Source: Arenicola marina (lineage: Eukaryota; Annelida; Polychaeta; Arenicolidae). From it: DNA of 64,000 nucleotides. The notes beneath the pieces were generated by a model. That model did no database searches. It was not told the DNA's origin and saw nothing but the letters and a program-made list of their open reading frames with translations. Location: NCBI GenBank assembly GCA_964019135.1, contig OZ025248.1:15569574-15633573 (forward strand), given 5' to 3'. Both the position numbers and the translations under genes were made by a program. Positions 13,315 through 25,624 of the stretch are shown here, in pieces. Within the stretch, counting starts at the first letter, position 1. Each line of letters begins with the position of its first letter.

Positions 13315-15987
13315 TGAGACTCGCTGCTCCAGAGGGACCGCCAGTCGCCGTCAGAGGTCACTGGGATGCGGACAACCACGTGTATATGTTCCCAGGCCCA
13401 GTGACGTGACCATGAGGCCCGCGAGGACCGTGGGTGCTGTATTATCGCCCATATGTGATCTCGTGATGATTCTATGTCTCTGGTTAAATACGGTGCGTGG
13501 GTGACATCCGTGTGGGTTACCTCTGCAAGGGATTGCCTGCCCCCCACCCCCACCCAACCCAAATCATTCAATCCTTATTCAAGATTGTTTAAAATATGTT
13601 GGCTCTGTTTGTTGGTTTTGGAATTGTCGGTTCGCAACAACTGGTAAAATCTTTTTATTGACATTTACATGAACATTTGCATGAGGAAAATATTGGAGGC
13701 TCAGAAGCATACGATGTAACTTTACAAATCCTGCATCTGCACGAGTGACCAGGAAGCAAGGACTGGGTTTTGTAGCGTTATTTTGTGAAGATCCCTTGCT
13801 GGGCTGGGTTGTCCATATGTGGACAAAGGTGGCTTACAACTGCCCCCCCCCCCCGGCCCCCTCATGGTCACTGGTTGACGTCACCACGCAGTGACAACAG
13901 GACGTGTTGGGGATGAGTAGTACTCACACCCGTCATTCATAGTTGTGAATTTCACTGGTTAACCGCAATCCTGTCCCTTTCCTTCCGTCGTATTGCCCTG
14001 ATTTATCTCTACATAAATACACCACTTTCTGTAAGTGGTACTCCCCGCCCTACCCGTCCATACCCCATCCCCTATCCCCGCCTCCACCCCACAACACCCC
14101 ACCCCCTTCGCTGCGCCAACCCCTGGTTTACATTGATCACCGCTCGTGGTGGCTCGCCGCCCACATGGCCGGCCGTCCCGGTGGCGCCGCCATGCGGACA
14201 CCAACCACATCGAACCGCCGTGATAAGCCGTGCCTTATCATTGTCACCAGGAACCTATGGCTGCCATATATGTCTCAGCCTCGCGGCTTGGGGGTACGTG
14301 GGTGGGTGGGTGGGCTGGGGGTGCTGGGGGTCAATGTTGACTCGGCAGAGGCCAAGGGTAGACGTTGAACCGGTATAATTAATAGGAGTATGTCTTGATA
14401 GCTTCATACCCACGCGACGCTAGGCGTAAACACAACCGCTAATTGTAAACCGTGGGGACCGGGAGTGAAACTTACAACAGGTTTCTCATTCCGTGGCCGC
14501 GCTGGATCGCTCACCGAGCTTGTATCATTGGGCCGTCACTCGCCTCCCAGTGTCCACATAAAACTAGTGTCTCGCGTTACCTGTGTATACCTGTGGATAC
14601 CAACCCTGTCTACCTATCTATGATCCAAGTTGGTGACAAAACAAACATGGTGAGTTGCTAAAATTGATGCGAATGGAATTCGTTGTTGTCGCCCATGAAA
14701 TGTTTGTTTGTTACGGGTTTCTTGGGAAAGGAAGTTTTTATGCGCTGAGGTACTAATTGGTCTTCAAACTGGTCTTCCGCCGCGGGCCCAGGATGCTCCA
14801 GTCCCCGCTGAATCTGCTGTGTTTTCCTGGGTCCGTGCCGCCATCTGACACCGTCAGAGGCTCCTATCAGTAGGCCACGGAGTCGACCGTCCTACACGAG
14901 GACGTTATGCCGGGGTGAATCTGGCGGTGGCGGGGACGGGGTGAGCCGTGGCGCTGGCGGCGTAACTATCTGGTGTCTGGGCCTCTGATCGCAGGTGTTG
15001 TACCTGCCGCACAGAGCCAGCCTTACCACACCCCCCCCCCCCCTTCTAATCCCTTTGCCATTCCCACAGGCCAGGATGCCGCTCGCAAGGTTTGTGGACT
15101 GCCTGCCGCCGACATAACATTCTTGGGAGGTTTAACACATTTCAATCGATTGTGGGTGATTCCCTGTCCCTTCTTCCGGTGTGAATGTTTGTCTCTGAGT
15201 ATTGAAGCCAGACGGGGCCAGGGGGATGGTGGGGGGGGGGGGGGGTCGAGCCGGCGCGGGGCGCACCGGGGGTGGCCGGGGGGCCGTGACACCGATGTGT
15301 GGGGTCGCCCATCCAGGAGGTCCACTCTTCCCTGGTAGTGATCTCCGTCTCCGCTAGAGGCACTGCTACACATAGACGACCAGGAAATAGCGAAAAAGCC
15401 CGCACTTTTGTCTCGAGTCTGATTTGCCTTCAAGGCTAAAAGTCCTATTCTCGGGGGATAGAAACCACGCAGCACTTAGCGTTATGCCAGATAGATAGAT
15501 ACCAGATACCTGGGCTGGGGATCTGCTATCGTTATTGCCGTAATACATCATAGCATCTCTGCACATCTCCGGTACGTTATCCCCGAGACCCGTGCGCAGA
15601 CAATTTTTGTCGGCCTGTCTCGGGAGATGTTCCCATGGATGTCTTGTGTGTGCGAAGTGCGCCATGACCAGTTGCTGCAGACCGGGAGGAGGGGGGGGGG
15701 GCAGCGGGAGGGGTTGGGGGAGTGGGAGATTCCATCTCGGGATCAGATTCCGGTCCCTATTCTCTTGTCAATAAACGTGGCCGACTTGACTTGGCCTGCT
15801 TGGTGTAGGCGGAGGCGTCAGGTTTGTCGGGCGGGGTAAGGCGGCGAGCCAGCACCGGAGTTTGTAGCGTGGCGCCTTGGCTTGGCGTGGAGGAGTGAGA
15901 GGAGGCGAGTATCGAATCAATCTCAAGGCACATTAGCGCACCCTGTCGGCCACGCGGTGAGTTTCTACTTGTTGAGTTTGTGTAACG
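13315..15987. other. No feature recognised
   Basis: Mixed unique sequence with C tracts at about 13843 and 15030, and G tracts at about 15230 and 15690. Several short open frames, none with splice sites plus family match. Confidence 0.5.
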
Positions 15988-16152
15988 AACTGACGTCATC
16001 ATCGGACCGGTATTGACGTCCTCATCGGATCGCGACTGACGTCATCATCGGACCGGTATTGACGTCCTCATCGGATCGCGACTGACGTCATCATCGGACC
16101 GGGACTGACGTCATCATCGGATCGGGACTGGCGTCATCATCGGATCGGGACT
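15988..16152. repeat. 23-bp tandem repeat built on TGACGTCA
   Basis: About seven units of tgacgtcatcatcggaccgg + tat/gac. Four copies hold the perfect palindrome TGACGTCA (15991, 16037, 16083, 16106); others have tgacgtcctc or tggcgtcatc. The spacing puts the site every 23 or 46 bases on the same face. Confidence 0.92.
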
Positions 16153-17035
16153 TCGTCAATCAGAAGACATCTGTTATCGATGATATGCGTACGCAGAAGG
16201 TACGGACAATCAGAAGTACAGAGGTGGCTCGGAAGTTATCCCACGATCCGCCACTGTGCCTCATGGAGAATAGTGTCGTCTTGGGTGACGTCATCAGAAA
16301 CTGGTCACGTGACAACCGCACTCTCAGCGGTTTGCTGAATGTGTGACGGACTTAATTATTATACGATGGCTTGTAAATCTTGATACACGTGGATGCACCA
16401 CTATGGATACATAGTGATTGGAGACGTAACTGGTACAATATGAGACTCAGTCTTGGGTTGCGTCCACACGTCCTAAGATCCCAGTGGAGCTGGAGGGGGG
16501 GGAGGGGTGGGGGGGATGAGAGGGCAGTTGACGCCCCAATGTCGTGTCCCTCGCCAAGACATTTACCTACATCATTTATATCATTGCGAGCTGTGCCACG
16601 TGATTGGGGTTAGGGTGTGTGTGTGTGAGGGGGTTGGGGGGGGGGGGGGTCTCATCCAATTAGTACTGACAGAGGATACGGTCTTGGTCGTTAGCCGTGG
16701 GTTATTGAATGGTGACGGCCCTGCCCCCTGCCCCCCCCCCCCCTCCTCCCCTCGCCACCGCTGGCGTTGACCGGTGCTGGGGTTAACTATAGGCCTTGCT
16801 TGGTCTGCGACATCGCTGCCTTAGCTCGGCCCGGGGACGGACCAGGAATGTGGCTGTGATAAGTGTGGCATTTACACGGCACGTCTCAGGCTTTGTAGCC
16901 AACTACACGGGCCCATCAAGCATCTGATTGAGATAGCGCAGTTTGGGAGTTGTCTGTGACGAGTGTGGAGTAGGGGGCGGTTCTCTAATTAGATACTCGT
17001 AAAGGGACTTTTCCGCTTGTCGCACCCATTGTGGA
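16153..17035. other. No gene; G and C tracts
   Basis: Holds another TGACGTCA (16286), long G runs at about 16495-16515 and 16631-16650, and a C run at about 16731-16743. Confidence 0.5.
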
Positions 17036-17185
17036 GTTTGGCACCCTCAGCCCTCTCCCCTCACCTCACTTCTCTCCCCTGACCTCACCCCTCCCCCCTG
17101 ACCTCACCCCTCACCCCTCATCTCAGCCCTCCCCCCTCACCTCACCCCTCATCTCACCACTCGCTTCGCCCACAGCCTCGCCCCA
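17036..17185. repeat. C-rich low-complexity repeat (cccctcacctca)
   Basis: Imperfect ctcacccctc / ctgacctcacc units, 10-20 bp. Confidence 0.8.
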
Positions 17186-17831
17186 ACCTCCTAGCCTTGC
17201 TGGCCTGGCTTGTCTCCGTCTCCCAGGACACAAGCTGCACAGGGCAGAAGTAGGAGGCCATTGTACTCCACAGGGATGGTGATTGGGGGGGGGCTTGTAG
17301 TTGTGAGGGTGTGCTTAAATGTATAAAGAAGGAAGGGGGGGGGGCTGGCGGCGGAGGGGGTGGGGGGTTATTGCCTGGCGACACTGGATCTTGTCGCAGC
17401 AGTTAGATGACCTCTCGCATTTCGCCCCCCCCCCCCCACTCCTGCCCTGCCCAAGTGATTCCCACGATGCATATTTATAGATATATATACATAAATCATA
17501 AATATACATATTCATACATATATACATATGAGTAATTGTTTGCGGGGTTAACGCGGCTTGCCACGCCCGGGTCACGTACGAATGGCCATCGAGAGCCTCT
17601 CGCCGAAACAAGAGGTGGGTGGGGGGTGTTGAGGGGGCATTGGGCATCTCCGCAACGGAATGCCTGGCAACCCCCCTCCCCCCACCCCCCCCCCCCCGCC
17701 CCCTCCCTACGTCGACCAACACCCCCTCTCTCCTCGGTCCCGGTGGTCGAGAGTCGATGGCCCAGCGTTGGTGCCCAGTGTCTCCGCTGACGGCGGTGAG
17801 CCAGTGCCGTTATCCCTGTGCCGGCCTCACC
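17186..17831. other. No gene; G, C and AT-rich tracts
   Basis: G-rich 17285-17365, C run near 17426, AT-rich tatatacata stretch 17475-17530, C-rich 17665-17710. Confidence 0.5.
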
Positions 17832-17833
17832 TG

Positions 17834-17876
<43 letters not shown>
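17832..17876. repeat. (TA)n microsatellite
   Basis: About 45 bases of alternating TA with a single interrupting c. Confidence 0.97.
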
Positions 17877-17877
<1 letters not shown>

Positions 17878-18111
17878 ATTAACTGTGTCAGCAGTCGGCC
17901 GCTACTCAGCCTGTCAGCAGCTCCATTAGTGGACATGTTCACCAGAGTCGGCGGCCATGGGATTATTAACACGCTTTCTGAATGGTGGATTATTTGCCCC
18001 ACACTGGATTAATGTCCGTTTATCACCGGTTTGATATTTTCCTTAGTCTTAATCAAGTCGGGAGTGAAATGATGATCAAATATGAGCTATGGATCGCCCG
18101 ACTGGTGTAAT

Positions 18112-18311
18112 NNNNNNNNNNNNNNNNNNNNNNNNNNNNNNNNNNNNNNNNNNNNNNNNNNNNNNNNNNNNNNNNNNNNNNNNNNNNNNNNNNNNNNNNN
18201 NNNNNNNNNNNNNNNNNNNNNNNNNNNNNNNNNNNNNNNNNNNNNNNNNNNNNNNNNNNNNNNNNNNNNNNNNNNNNNNNNNNNNNNNNNNNNNNNNNNN
18301 NNNNNNNNNNN
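18112..18311. other. Assembly gap, exactly 200 N
   Basis: A round-number run of N, so probably a placeholder of unknown true length. It falls in the region where the missing FERM_N exon could lie. No feature can be read across it. Confidence 0.99.
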
Positions 18312-19650
18312 CTCGGGTGCGGTAGTCCTGCCGCAAAAACGTAATAGGGTGTTTTTTTCTGGTGGATATTTTTTGTATCTTGCCTGGCTGTGTACGGCTG
18401 GTATCATTTGAGGACAAGAACATGGATGCGTAGGTTTCAAATAGTCCTTTTAGATGACACGAAGGCGTCGTCTCACTGCTGCGCTGTGGCCAGTTTATTC
18501 GGATCTCTTCGGCGATTAAAGGCGTGAGATAGGATCCAATGTGAATCCGTGAGGCCGCCGAAACATGACCTGATATTCAGCGGCCTCCCACGGAGGGCGG
18601 GGAACACACGTGGCACCGACTACCTGTACTGACATGGCCATTGGTACAGAGACTGGCCGGCCAGTCCGGTGGGGTGACTGAGGCCCCAGCAAAGTGATCT
18701 TTAGCGGACCCTGATGAATCGTGTACCCCACTGGGAATCGCGTGGAAATACCCGGATTCGACCTATGGGACCTATAGGAGGGAGGCTGGTGTCCACTGTG
18801 TGACATTTGGCGATTGGTAGACTCCCCAAAGGGGGGGGGGGGGTCGGGTCAGGATCCGGGGGGGGGGGGGCTAGTAGGCCTGGTGAGGGTGCTTGCACGA
18901 AGGTTGCCGCGGTGAAAGGGTGAGGGCTTCCACCATAGACACTTGTATTGTTGACTCATTCTGTAGAATATAGCGTTGTCTTGCTTGAACACGGACTTCA
19001 GATCAGGCGCCATGTTGATATGTTCCATGGAGGAATAATAACATTGGTGTTGCCGTCCTCCCATGGATCTCCCATGGATCTTCACGAGGTCCGACGGTGA
19101 ATCCCCGACACTCACGGTGCTCTGTTTACCCGACTGTGTGGCGACCTGAAGGGGCTGGCCACAAGATGTTGCGCCACCAATAGCCCCACTGGTCGCTTAC
19201 TTACCCGGGACTGCTGCGTCAAGGTCCTGTCAACTTGGCTGCTGCCACCGATCAGAGGCGAGAGAGCTCCACAGATAAATACTTGCGCCACGTGTCGTCG
19301 AAACGCTCCTCCTACCAATATTATTGGTATAAACAGCACGTCGACGCGTTGGGTCGCCGGGTGGTTTATCATGCTGTGCTGCGAGTGGCTAAGGCCGAGA
19401 GGAAGGGTGTAGACGGCTACTTGTGTCGGGTTGTCGAGGGGTCTGTCTGTGTATTGTACGTGGATAGATGGAGTCTAATGGCGGTTAGGGTCCTGATCGA
19501 CTTGCTTTGATTTCGCATTGACTGAGGATCTGGGTCGCCTTTAAATGGGTTTCTGAACTCACGAGGAAAGCCTATCCCAACAATTTATATATAATAAAAT
19601 CTTTCATTTTCATTGACAGTGATGCATTTGTTTTACATTTCGCTTTACCC
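18312..19650. other. No feature recognised
   Basis: Contains two G runs (18829-18843 and 18858-18870). A 91-codon frame at 19235-19510 (starts MAAATDQRRE) has no recognisable motif and overlaps no splice model. Confidence 0.5.
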
Positions 19651-19652
19651 CC

Positions 19653-19910
19653 GTCTGCTGCCCTCTTTTGCCCGGGTGACTTGAGACACCCTTCCCTCTA
19701 CCCCCCCCCCCCCCCTCGCTATATCCCTCCCCTCGTCTATCCCTCGCCCCCCCCCCACCCCCTCTGCTAGCCTCTTTGCCGGGTGACTTGAGACACCCTT
19801 CCCTCTGCCCCCCCCCCCCCGCTATATTCCTCCATTCCCCTATTCCTCGCCCTTCTCCCCCCCCCCCCTCCTCTGCTGGCCTCTTTGCCGGGTGACTTGG
19901 GACTCAGCCG
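19653..19910. repeat. Tandem repeat of about 100-110 bp, 2.5 copies
   Basis: The block ctctttgccgggtgacttga + gacacccttccctct + C run + gctatatccctcc recurs three times with variable C-tract lengths. Confidence 0.8.
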
Positions 19911-20940
19911 AATATTGCTTGGGATGACCGATTGCGTCATCACCGGAGACCGGGAGTCAGATGTCTACGAGACCCGGATGACGAAGCGGCAGCGCATCTG
20001 CCGTCTAGGGAGGCCACTGCTGTCGCCGATTAGGGCGAAGGGCAGGGGGGGCAGGGTCGGTGTGTAGGGCAAGTGCAGCAGCAGAAATGGCAAGAGGAGT
20101 GGGGGAGGGAACGGAAGGAGCATGGGATAGGTAAGGGATTGGGTGTGGGGTAGGGCGAGGGAAAGAAAGGGAAGGGAAAGGGTGTGGGCTAGAGTAAACA
20201 AGAGGCGGGAGATAAATAAGGTGCACAGTCTCATGACCGCTTCAGCCTCGCTGTTGTGAAGACGGCTGGGCGGTCGCCAGTGAAGGTACGTTCTGTAGCT
20301 GTGGTATCCCAGTGTATTGTGGGACCTCCTATGCTGACTGGCATCACGCTTGGTATTATGGGGACAGTGGGGACAATGTACAGATACAGGGTATTCAGTG
20401 GACACAGTATACAGGTCAATACAAAATGATGTCCGTGGCTGTCATCTCCCTATACCAAGTTGTAACCCTCATCTCACGTGATGCGTGTGTGGTGGGGGGG
20501 GGGGGAGGGGTGAGGGAGGGCATATCCCGACGTCCCCTAGCGTCCCCGGGAAGCGTTCCCATGACACCTGCTCCCCGGGGCCATATTCCTGCGATGACCT
20601 TGGGTGTGACCCGGATACGTCCTGAAGTGACATCTTCAGCCCCCTCCCCCACCCCCCCCCCCCACCCCACCCCACCTCACCTCACCCCACCCCGCGCGGC
20701 TGGCTCAGTCAACCCGCCTCAAGTCCTTGGTGTTTTGTTTTTTCTTGCTTTTGGGCGACTTCCCTAAGGGACTGGAAGGTCATGCCGTCACGGGGGAGGT
20801 GACTTTCAGGCGACCTTGAGTCGACTTTGAGGGTGGGCGCCACCTGTCGCCCGGATGAAGTGATGATAACGGTCGTCGCGGTGTTACGTGTTTGTTGACT
20901 TCCACGTGGTCCACCGAGAGACACATTAAAGTGGGTCATT
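19911..20940. other. No gene; C-rich tract near 20640-20695
   Basis: Purine-rich 20040-20200 and a G run at 20491-20502; otherwise unique. Short frames only. Confidence 0.5.
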
Positions 20941-21180
20941 AGTCCCCCTCACCCCCTCCCAGTTTCTTCCCTCCCCCATTCCCAGTTTCTCCCCTCTCCC
21001 AGTCTCTCCCCTCTCCCAGTCTCTCCCCTCTCCCAGTCTCTCCCCTCTCCCCCCCCCCCCAGCCTCTCCACTCTCCCCCTCCCCCCCCCCCAGCCTCTCC
21101 ACTCTCCCCCCTCCCCGTCTCGCCCCTCACCCAGTCTCTCCCCCTCCCCCTCCCCCTCCCAGTCTCTCCCCTCTCCCTCC
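20941..21180. repeat. Imperfect 17-18-bp repeat (ctcccagtctctcccct)
   Basis: Repeated cccagtctctcccctctc units with interspersed C runs. The minus strand reads as meaningless GERGE repeats. Confidence 0.85.
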
Positions 21181-21639
21181 TCTCCCCAGGAATTCCCCCG
21201 TGACATCCCTATCTTAGCCCCCCCCCCCCACCCCCACACCCCCCTTCTCGACACCCCACGCAACTTCTTTCTGACGTTCCTCACGTGCAGTGGGACTTAA
21301 CTTCTAATTACTTTCTCTTTTTACAAAGATCGGCTTTTAATGGCTTCTCTGTGCAGGCGTCCTGCCTTACCGTGGTTGGTATTTATAAGTCTTGGGATGT
21401 ACCCCCTTCGCCATCTACTGCATCACCTGCAACCTCCCTGAGGGGGGGGGACGCCTTACCATTGGCTGGTTGCCTCGGTGATGACCCTCTACACCATGGG
21501 TGCACTCCCGGGGGAGGGAGGAGCGGGAGAGGGGGAGACTCTTTTCATTAAGTATGATGTTGACTAGGAATTAGCGGCCGCTGCTACATGTGATGTCCGG
21601 ATGTGAAGTGTTCAAACAAAACCTGGTCGACCCGGCACG
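21181..21639. other. No feature recognised
   Basis: C runs near 21219-21245 and then unique sequence. Confidence 0.45.
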
Positions 21640-21832
21640 GTCGGCATCTCATCTGTGGACTACCCCCCCCCCCCCCCCCCATCCGGCATGACTAGTGTTC
21701 ATCTATGGGCTACCCCCCACCCTCCCACCCCCCGGCATGACTAGTGTTTGTCTGTGGAAAACCCCCCTCACCCCCCGGCATGACAAAGTGTTCATCTGTG
21801 GACTACAGTCCTCACCCCGCCACCCCCCACAC
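21640..21832. repeat. Tandem repeat of about 50-60 bp, about 3.5 copies
   Basis: Unit: ggcatgactagtgttcatct + gtggactac + C run. C-tract length varies from about 4 to 18. Confidence 0.85.
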
Positions 21833-22540
21833 ATCTAGAAGTATATGTATGTACATATATGGGCATACCTTTTTTGTTCTCGTTGCCAAGTAATCTGAAA
21901 AACCCAAACTAGAAAAAGAAGCTGTGTAAACGCCGTGATTCTTTGGTTGGGGATCTGGACGAATGTTCCATTTTTCTTTCACAAAGAAGGTTTTTGATAC
22001 AAATGGCTGACCGGTTTTGAGCTTTACGACTGGTGCGTCACATTTGTACAAAGGTCCCTCGAACTGGGCGGAGAAGGCAACGGACGTGTGTGTTGACGGG
22101 GGAGGAGAGGGTGGGGTGTGGGGGGCGATAAAGAGGAGGAAGAGGGGGGGGGGGGGGGTCAGCGAGAATTACAAAACCGGAAATTTTGTGAAAGGATTGC
22201 GCGGAAAAAAATCCACTCGTAATTATGAATGTCTCGGTTGGGGGTTAGGGTGAGGGGGATTGGGCGGTAGTGGGCTGAATGGGGAAGTTACCCTGACATA
22301 ATGAATGTCTACAGGGAGTCCATTGATGTGCGTGCGAGACCCTCCCTCACTTCCTGTAAGGTGGTAACCTCCCCATCTGTGTCATTCGTTCACCATGTAA
22401 CACAGGGGTATGGCAACAGGTACAGTCATAGGGGGTGCAAAAAGCGGCAGTTTATGAAGCGTGACCAGGGGCCTGCGTGGCTTATGGTCGGTCAATAGGG
22501 ATCTACGCCTGGTCGGGTTATTTGCAAGGGGCTTAGTCAC
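21833..22540. other. No gene; one long G tract
   Basis: G run near 22144-22158. Short frames without motifs. Confidence 0.45.
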
Positions 22541-22640
22541 GTGGTACCGCGGTCTGCATAGTGTATGTGTGTGTGTAGTGGGGGGGGGGTGTCATTGGTC
22601 ACGTGGTACAGTAGTATTCACTCACTCGGTCACGTGGTAA
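22541..22640. promoter_or_regulatory. Cluster of three CACGTG E-boxes
   Basis: gtcacgtggta occurs three times within 100 bases, separated by a (GT)n/G stretch. CACGTG binds bHLH-zip factors (MITF/USF/Myc class) in animals. It could equally be a small diverged repeat. Confidence 0.35.
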
Positions 22641-22829
22641 CTAGCGTGAGTTTGTTTTTCGGAGTCTCTTGGTAAGCACGAAACCAAATCTGTTATGCAC
22701 ATATATATATACATGTATACTATATGTTTTTATTGTGAAACGCTCTTTCACATGAGACTGAACCAATTGGGCTCTAAAAGAGTTAATTTGGAGGTTATTT
22801 TTTTTGAAAGATGTGAAACTCATGTTGTC

Positions 22830-23035
22830 GCCACTGGGAATCGAACCCAGGACCGCCGACTCTAGACTCCATAGAACTATTAGAACCCAGGACCGCCGAC
22901 TCTAGACTCCATAGAACTATTACAACCCAAGACCGCCGACTCTAGACTCCATAGAACTATTACAACCCAAGACCGCCGACTCTAGACTCCATAGAACTTT
23001 CAGAACCCAGGACCGCCGGATCTAGATTCCATTTC
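22830..23035 (-). repeat. tRNA-like fragment with internal 40-bp tandem amplification
   Basis: On the minus strand the sequence reads cggcggtcctgggttcgatt then cccagtgg, a tRNA T-arm with a GGTTCGATTCC B box. The adjoining 40-bp segment (gaacccaggaccgccgactc + tagactccatagaactatta on +) repeats five times at 22843, 22883, 22923, 22963 and 23003, drifting slightly. Probably a SINE head whose tRNA-like part has been tandemly copied. Confidence 0.75.
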
Positions 23036-24835
23036 GTTTTAGTTGATTTCCCGTCTACGGAGTAAACCTGGTGTGAGTTAACAAATGAAGGATGTTCCAC
23101 TCTGATAGCGGCCAGAACTAGTGGAAGCCACGGCATGTACACCACGCCAGGTTATAGCTTAAAGCTGCGCCATTATATACCTTGGTGCAGATGGGATCAG
23201 AACCCTACACTAATCCTCAGGGACAACAGCACGCGATCCGGACCGGTAGAAGTACGGATCTCACTTTAAGGTCATCCACCGTGACACGTGTAAGACATGT
23301 GGCGCCCCTAGTGGCGAAGTCTGGTTGGTGGGCGATATTTTACTTGGGACCTGTCAGCGCCCGGGATGTTTGTGTCCCATGGAAAGCAATATTTTGGTCG
23401 GAGAGGGGGTGGGGGGGGCGGTGGCTGGCAACCTAGCAACGCTGACCCTCACCCCCACCCCCATCCCCCCCCCCCGTCCATCCTCCCACATCGCCCAGTA
23501 CCCTCTGCCCAGCGGTCGTTTTGTTGCAATATGTTGATTTACCCTTCACACCCCACCCCTGTGACATGTTATCCTACATGGTCAGCAGCATCCCCTAACG
23601 CCCTCCCATCCATCCTTGCGCCCCCACCATAATCACCCACCCCCCACTGACCATCAGGGTTAAGCTCCACCCCCCCCCCCCCCCCACGCGCACCTTCCCT
23701 GGACTGAGGACCCAACCAATACGATGATATGATGGCTGCCTAATTAGACCAACTCCCGCGTCATGATAAATGAAACCCGGGCGCCTGTATGTGGCCCCGA
23801 GCTGGCCCGGCGCTTCTCACTCCCCCCCCCCCCCCCCCATTATGCCATCCTATCCCAGGCCACACACTGTCCACTCTCCACACTCCACTGTTCTATTGCC
23901 CCTATCATCACTCCGCCGCATCCCTCTCACACATCATACTCCGGTCCCCCTCCTCCCCCCTCCCCCTCCCTCCACAAAAAAGCGGACGCCGCACCCCTCT
24001 CGCACATCATACTCCGGTCGCCCCCCCCCCCACTCCTCCATAATACGCAAGCAGACCGACGCCCCCGTGGGAGAAATTATGGCGGTCAAGTGTTTAGAGA
24101 AGATGGTGATTGATACATGGCTTGGGTAGGGCCAACATGAGAACGTTGCCATGACTGTGTGCCTTGGCCTGACCGTAAAGGGGTCTGGAGAGATCGTAGG
24201 GAAGCCCGGGGGTGGGGGGGTGGCGTTTGTCTTTTGTGAGTGTTGGTTTCGATACTTGAGACGGGGACGGGAAAAAGGGGGGGGGGAGGGGCGGGGGAGG
24301 TCATCAACTAGATATGGATACACACCTCGGATTGTTGTTCAATCCCGTTTGTGTTCTCCATTCGACAGAGGAGAAGAGACCCTCTTTTCGAAACAGACTA
24401 GCTGTGGCTGAGCGCCAGACCTGACGGTTAACGGCGTCTGGCACTCACTGGAGGAGAGATTGTGCAGATTGCTGGCTATACAACTACAGACGTATCCCCA
24501 CGTACACACATAACATATACTTGTGTCTGCCGTAGGTTCCTCGCTAACAACGGGGAGATTAGTGTTTATGGCTGAGATGAAAAGATATTGTTGATAATAG
24601 GAGTCATTTCTCAGCAGCATTTTTTTGCCGTGAGCTTGACTAATTTCCGTGTCACATCTGACAAGTTGATTTCTTATTAGCCTCCCCCCGCCTCACCATC
24701 TCTTCGGCTACTGCCCCCCCCCCCCCCCGCCCACGCCACCCACTTTGCCGTCTGTTTCACTTCGTCGCGACTGAAATAATACTCCACACCCACAGTGCAA
24801 TATATGTTCGTGCTTTTGTTTAGCCGCAGAATGAC
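23036..24835. other. No gene; C and G tracts
   Basis: C-rich runs at about 23465, 23669-23687, 23822-23838 and 24714-24728, G-rich 24278-24300. A CTCF-like core (minus strand) sits at 23301-23314. Confidence 0.5.
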
Positions 24836-24870
24836 TTAGGTTCGAATCCCGCCGGTGGACGGCGTATCTA
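24836..24870 (+). repeat. tRNA-like B-box remnant (SINE fragment)
   Basis: ggttcgaatcccgccggtgg is a perfect B box (GGTTCGANNCC) and T-stem; no A box could be placed upstream, so this is a relic rather than a tRNA gene. Confidence 0.45.
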
Positions 24871-25045
24871 TAAAATAATTTTGAAGATAATTAAAAGCAA
24901 GGATAAGAAACAACCCGTCTATTCCGTTTAAGATGTTGGGTAAATGATGACATGACTCACCAACGGTATTGCAGATAACAATATAACAGAGACACGGATA
25001 TTTCGATCCATCATAATCCCTGTTGAAAGTCAGGAAATGCATTAT

Positions 25046-25130
25046 TATGGTAAATGGCAGGCGTGAGTCATACGTGAGCTATGCTACAACAATGGTACGC
25101 CCCCAAAATGGAAGAACGACCGATATGTCA
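25046..25130 (+). repeat. Dispersed repeat A, copy 1
   Basis: attattatggtaa, gtgagtcatacgtgagctat and aacaatggtacgccc are shared in order with 26750-26840 and, more weakly, 36378-36460. Confidence 0.7.
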
Positions 25131-25560
25131 CATGCTTTGCAACACTTCTTACATCTTAACAACGAAATACCTAGTTATTATTTCGTGTAGACAGCTGACC
25201 GACCTTAGCTGGCACGATTCCACGTAAAACTTGATATTTCGTCGCGGCGACAACTTACTCAGACAAGCCCTCCTCCCCCCAAACCTGTTGCTCCTTACAG
25301 GTCTCTTGCCCTGGGCACTTGCGGGTGGTTACAACTGATCGCCCGGCATTTCCCTTGGGCGTTTAACTTTATTAACAAACCCACCTTTTTATCTAAACAG
25401 TTTTTGCGTGTAGTCGCTCGCTGTGCAGTTGCTCGGGTGGGGGGGGGGGGGGGGGGCGTTTGGGTAGAATGGATGTCACTTCCCAGTTCAGCAACGGGAG
25501 CGGGGGTGGGAGCGTGTGTGTGTGTGTGTGGGCGTGGCTGGCCGTAAACCACAGGGTTGG
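25131..25560. other. No gene; 18-base G run
   Basis: Homopolymer G at 25439-25456 and a short (GT)n at 25516-25530. Confidence 0.45.
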
Positions 25561-25624
25561 CGGCCCACGGGGCGGGAGGCCCACGGGGCGGGAGGCCTAC
25601 GGGCCGGGAGGCCCACGGGGGCGG
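25561..25624. repeat. 16-bp GC-rich repeat (cccacggggcgggagg)
   Basis: Four copies, the third changed to cctacgggccgggagg. Confidence 0.85.

Noticed and set aside
19235-19510. 91-codon plus-strand frame starting MAAATDQRRE
   Set aside because: No family resemblance, no splice or promoter context; length is within chance for this GC content.
22843-23030. CRISPR-like array
   Set aside because: Direct 40-bp repeats with no spacers, in animal DNA; none of the arrays in the window has unique spacers.
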